NCBI GenBank assembly: GCA_016859345.1
Contig: CM029121.1
Coordinates: 6,138,911 to 6,202,910 of the forward strand
Length of the DNA: 64,000 nt
Source of the DNA: Istiophorus platypterus
Taxonomy: Eukaryota; Chordata; Actinopteri; Istiophoriformes; Istiophoridae
Reading direction: 5' to 3'
Program-made: the position numbers and the translations under genes
The notes under the pieces: model-generated
What the model saw: the letters and a program-made list of their open reading frames with translations, nothing else
What the model was told of the DNA's origin: nothing
Database searches by the model: none
In this document: positions 61,321 to 64,000 of the stretch, piece by piece
Numbering within the stretch: position 1 is the stretch's first letter
Layout: each line of letters opens with the position of its first letter

Positions 61321-61980
61321 GTTCAAAGTGGATGAAAACAATGCTATATAGTAAGTATGTATTGGATTAGCAGGTATAGCTGCTAAGCTTAGATAAGACT
61401 GTACCAGTAAAATAATATGCAATTAGATCTCTTAATAGAAGATTTCCAATATTAATAAATCATTGCTGAAGGAATATAAATGGTGCTAGCCATTGAAACA
61501 TCAATGACACAAAAAGTTGCTTTGACATTCCTATAATTAGCTTTTAAGTTTTTTAAGATTGACAGAATGCAAAAGATTTTAGTCTTAACTTTTTAAATAT
61601 TTACATATTTCAGTATTACTGTCAAATAACATCCCAGTCAGAAGGATATACCTCGCAGAAGGAGAGGGATTTCACTATTAATAATATTCCAGCGAAAAAG
61701 AACTCACACATGATTGGACCTTTATTACTTATAAGAGATAGTCATTCAATGAAAAATGCTAGACCCTGGCAAGAGTCAGTGTCAACATCAACATCAGCCA
61801 CTATAGTAACTTCAGTAGACCACAAGCATCAGGTAGCTAGGAAGAGACGTCAATCCTGGGGGCTTCTTCTCAAGAATGTTTTTAGGATGTCTGACAAGCA
61901 AGCACGTGGTGTCAGGGCATACAGAGTAGCAGATCCACATGCAGAATGAATAAGTGATGAATCTTCATGCTTTATGCAGA
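61321..61980. other. no supported gene
   Basis: The open frame 61710-61949 (79 codons, VARKRRQSWGLLLKNVFRMS in the middle) is less AT-biased than its flanks but unrecognised. It is left uncalled. Confidence 0.35.
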
Positions 61981-62046
61981 TCAACTTTCAATGTGTGTGT
62001 GTGTGTGTCAACTTTCAATGTGTGTGTGTGTGTGTGTGTGTATATG

Positions 62047-62080
<34 letters not shown>
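61981..62080. repeat. duplicated TCAACTTTCAATG-(TG)n unit plus (TA)n
   Basis: TCAACTTTCAATG followed by (TG)n occurs at 61981 and again at 62008, a 27-bp tandem duplication. It is followed by TATATGTATG and about 15 TA units. Confidence 0.95.
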
Positions 62081-62081
<1 letters not shown>

Positions 62082-63632
62082 CTGTATACAGTACAATGAA
62101 AAAGTGTTAAAAAGTCTGTTTCAAATTTTCTGAGTCTTACCATACATTAAAATTATGTAACAGACACTAAGAGTAGTGACTAGTAGTCTATTTCTTTGAT
62201 GCTACTGGTTTTCTGAGTTTAGTCTCCTACAGAAACCACTACTACTGACAACATATTGAGGTGATTACAAAATTACAAAAGCCTAATCAACTCTCACATC
62301 TTTTTTGTTTGTCTCCCTCTCTCTCCCTTTTCTCCTTTCCCACCATGCCCTCTCCTGCCACTCATATGCCAGAAATTATGCAGATTTCTCTCTTTAAAAA
62401 CATGCTGCATTCAGAATTTACTTGCTTCCTCCTTTCCCTCCGTCCCTCCATCCTTCCATCACTGCCTAAAAATGGATGACCTCAACTTCATTTCGAGAAG
62501 CAATATTTCACACCTTTTTGCACTCATTCCCTCTATCTTTCTCTTTCGCTCTATCTCTTCAGCATCATTAAAGATTGACCTGACAGGGAGGCGTGGTGAG
62601 CAAGGTTGAAGGGTATGTAAATGTGCACGCACCCACTTTTTGGTGTTCTTGCTTGTGTATACAGTATTTATGTCAGTATGAGTTGGTGTGTTCACATGCT
62701 AGTGTGTGTGTTTGTGTGTGTGTGTATCTGTGTGTCCACAATGTACTTTCAGAGGACAAGATATGTGTAAAATGATGCAGGAGGAGGATGCGGTTTCTGT
62801 ATAATGGGCTACCATTAACTTTCCTTTTCAACCCTTCAACCTTGAACTGAACTGAGCCGTAGTTACTGTGTGTTTGTGCTGACCAGAGCCATGCTAACGT
62901 AAGACATTTCCTGACAGGTAGAGGCATGGTGTTCCCACTTATTTTGAAGGAGAACAGTCTCAAAACTGAAGTTAGTTGCAAGCCTAGCATGCATATTTTG
63001 TTTTTTATTAGGCCTTTGGATGACATCAAATAATTTTATATACAAGCTAAAGCATCTAATATTGATCAGAATGGCAGGGAGGAAAGCCCAAAACACTCCT
63101 AGGCTATATTGTTGTCATTAAACCTATTCATAGCCTAGTCATATTTGGAGGGAGTTTTATAACCAGGTGATGGATTTTAATATTATTTTTATGATATTTG
63201 TATAAGTCCCAAAAATATAATATTGAAGCTCTTCAGCTCACCAAAGCAACCCTTTTGAGATCAAATTTCAAATACTTTAAAATTTACGTTCCAGAGGAAA
63301 CATACATGTCATTCACAGAATCGTGTATTTTTTAAACAGAAAGTGAAAACCCTTGATCCCCTCCCCTCTTCTCCTCTGTTGCTGTCTCTGGCTGAGTCCA
63401 AATGTCCACCCTCTGGACTCAGACTTTAGTCATACAGTAAGTTGTAGGATGTAAGGGGATAAAATGCGCCATCATAAAAGTCTTTAGAGATCAACTGTTT
63501 CAATCCATATGAAAAGTTACTGAACCTGTAACCAATCTCAAAGTATTTTTCTAACTGCTTCTAAACATCGGCAGTATATGCGAGAGCTGCTGCTCGTATA
63601 AGCGAAAGTCACCATTGGTTTGGTCTGAAGGC
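62081..63632. other. no supported gene; CT and TG tracts
   Basis: CT-rich at 62312-62345; imperfect (TG)n at 62702-62735. No coding evidence. Confidence 0.45.
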
Positions 63633-63658
63633 GAGAAAAGTTTTGAAAAACTTTTCTC
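63633..63658. repeat. near-perfect 26-bp palindrome
   Basis: GAGAAAAGTTTT and AAAACTTTTCTC flank a two-base GA centre. Confidence 0.95.
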
Positions 63659-64000
63659 ATACCACAACTGTTTAGCCCACTCCTCATCTCTGATTGAGGC
63701 TTTTAGCTCAAGGCTACATTAGCCAATACTAACATAACACACCAGAACATCTGACCCAGTTGACGGCGATCAAGTTGGAGAGGATAGACATCACTGGAAG
63801 GACAGTGCATCATGTCACCTGTCTGGGTGAGCATGTGAATCCTGAAGTTCATGCAAGACATGAACAAAAAAGAGGCTCACTCATAAAGAACTGCTCCATA
63901 GTGCTACTAGTGGTCAAAAACTCCGCTGGTTACATTTAACCTGGAGGCAACCGAAGTGGAGATTTCCAAATGGTGTTAAGTTGATCTCTTTTGGTAAATG
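63659..64000. other. no supported feature
   Basis: Mixed DNA up to the window edge; no gene or element recognised. Confidence 0.4.

Noticed and set aside
61710..61949. 79-codon basic open frame as a small gene
   Set aside because: Less AT-biased than its flanks, but no family, start context or transcript signal could be recognised.

Overview
The window reads as non-coding nuclear DNA from a teleost fish, most likely a percomorph. It is AT-rich and dense in (CA/TG)n microsatellites. It carries several interspersed repeats that I recognise as teleost-typical, and broken copies of Tc1-like, hAT-like, Ty3/gypsy and Penelope-like elements. There is no bacterial gene organisation. I found no host protein-coding gene that I could name, no tRNA or rRNA gene and no CRISPR array. 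Nearly all longer open frames are translated microsatellites, purine/pyrimidine-rich tracts or transposon debris. Species and locus cannot be fixed from the sequence alone; it could be intergenic or a large intron.

Layout. 1-16 kb: microsatellites, two divergent direct-repeat pairs (near 1.6/9.1 kb and 3.7/11.0 kb), a pentanucleotide array at 7.7 kb, a degenerate Tc1-like transposase at 9.6-10.3 kb and an 8-bp minisatellite inside an older repeat at 12.45 kb. 16-17 kb: a perfect 42-bp palindrome between TG-rich and CA-rich DNA, followed by an inverted copy of a repeat that also occurs next to (TG)n at 5.4 and 34 kb. 17-35 kb: mostly unremarkable, with microsatellites, a 15-bp minisatellite beside a hAT-like end, a tandem pair of about 266-bp units at 30.3 kb and one AT-rich block that could be regulatory. 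35-39.5 kb: a 427-bp solo LTR with a perfect 5-bp target duplication, a 332-bp hAT-like element, another common teleost repeat and two weak exon candidates. 40.7-48.8 kb is the densest transposon zone: a second Tc1-like remnant, a Ty3/gypsy gag-pol relic with large internal deletions, a head-to-head inverted pair of Penelope-like elements and a Tc1 3' end. 50-64 kb: a 60-nt exon candidate, an 800-bp purine-rich tract, short perfect palindromes, a second solo LTR of about 733 bp and more microsatellites and repeats.

No genes work together here; the history visible is repeated transposon insertion, internal deletion and microsatellite growth. The best-supported items are the solo LTR at 35150-35576, the inverted Penelope-like pair at 45446-47224, the gag-RT fused gypsy relic at 44001-45122 and the Tc1-like relics. 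Repeat families marked teleost repeat were recognised from memory, and their class is uncertain.
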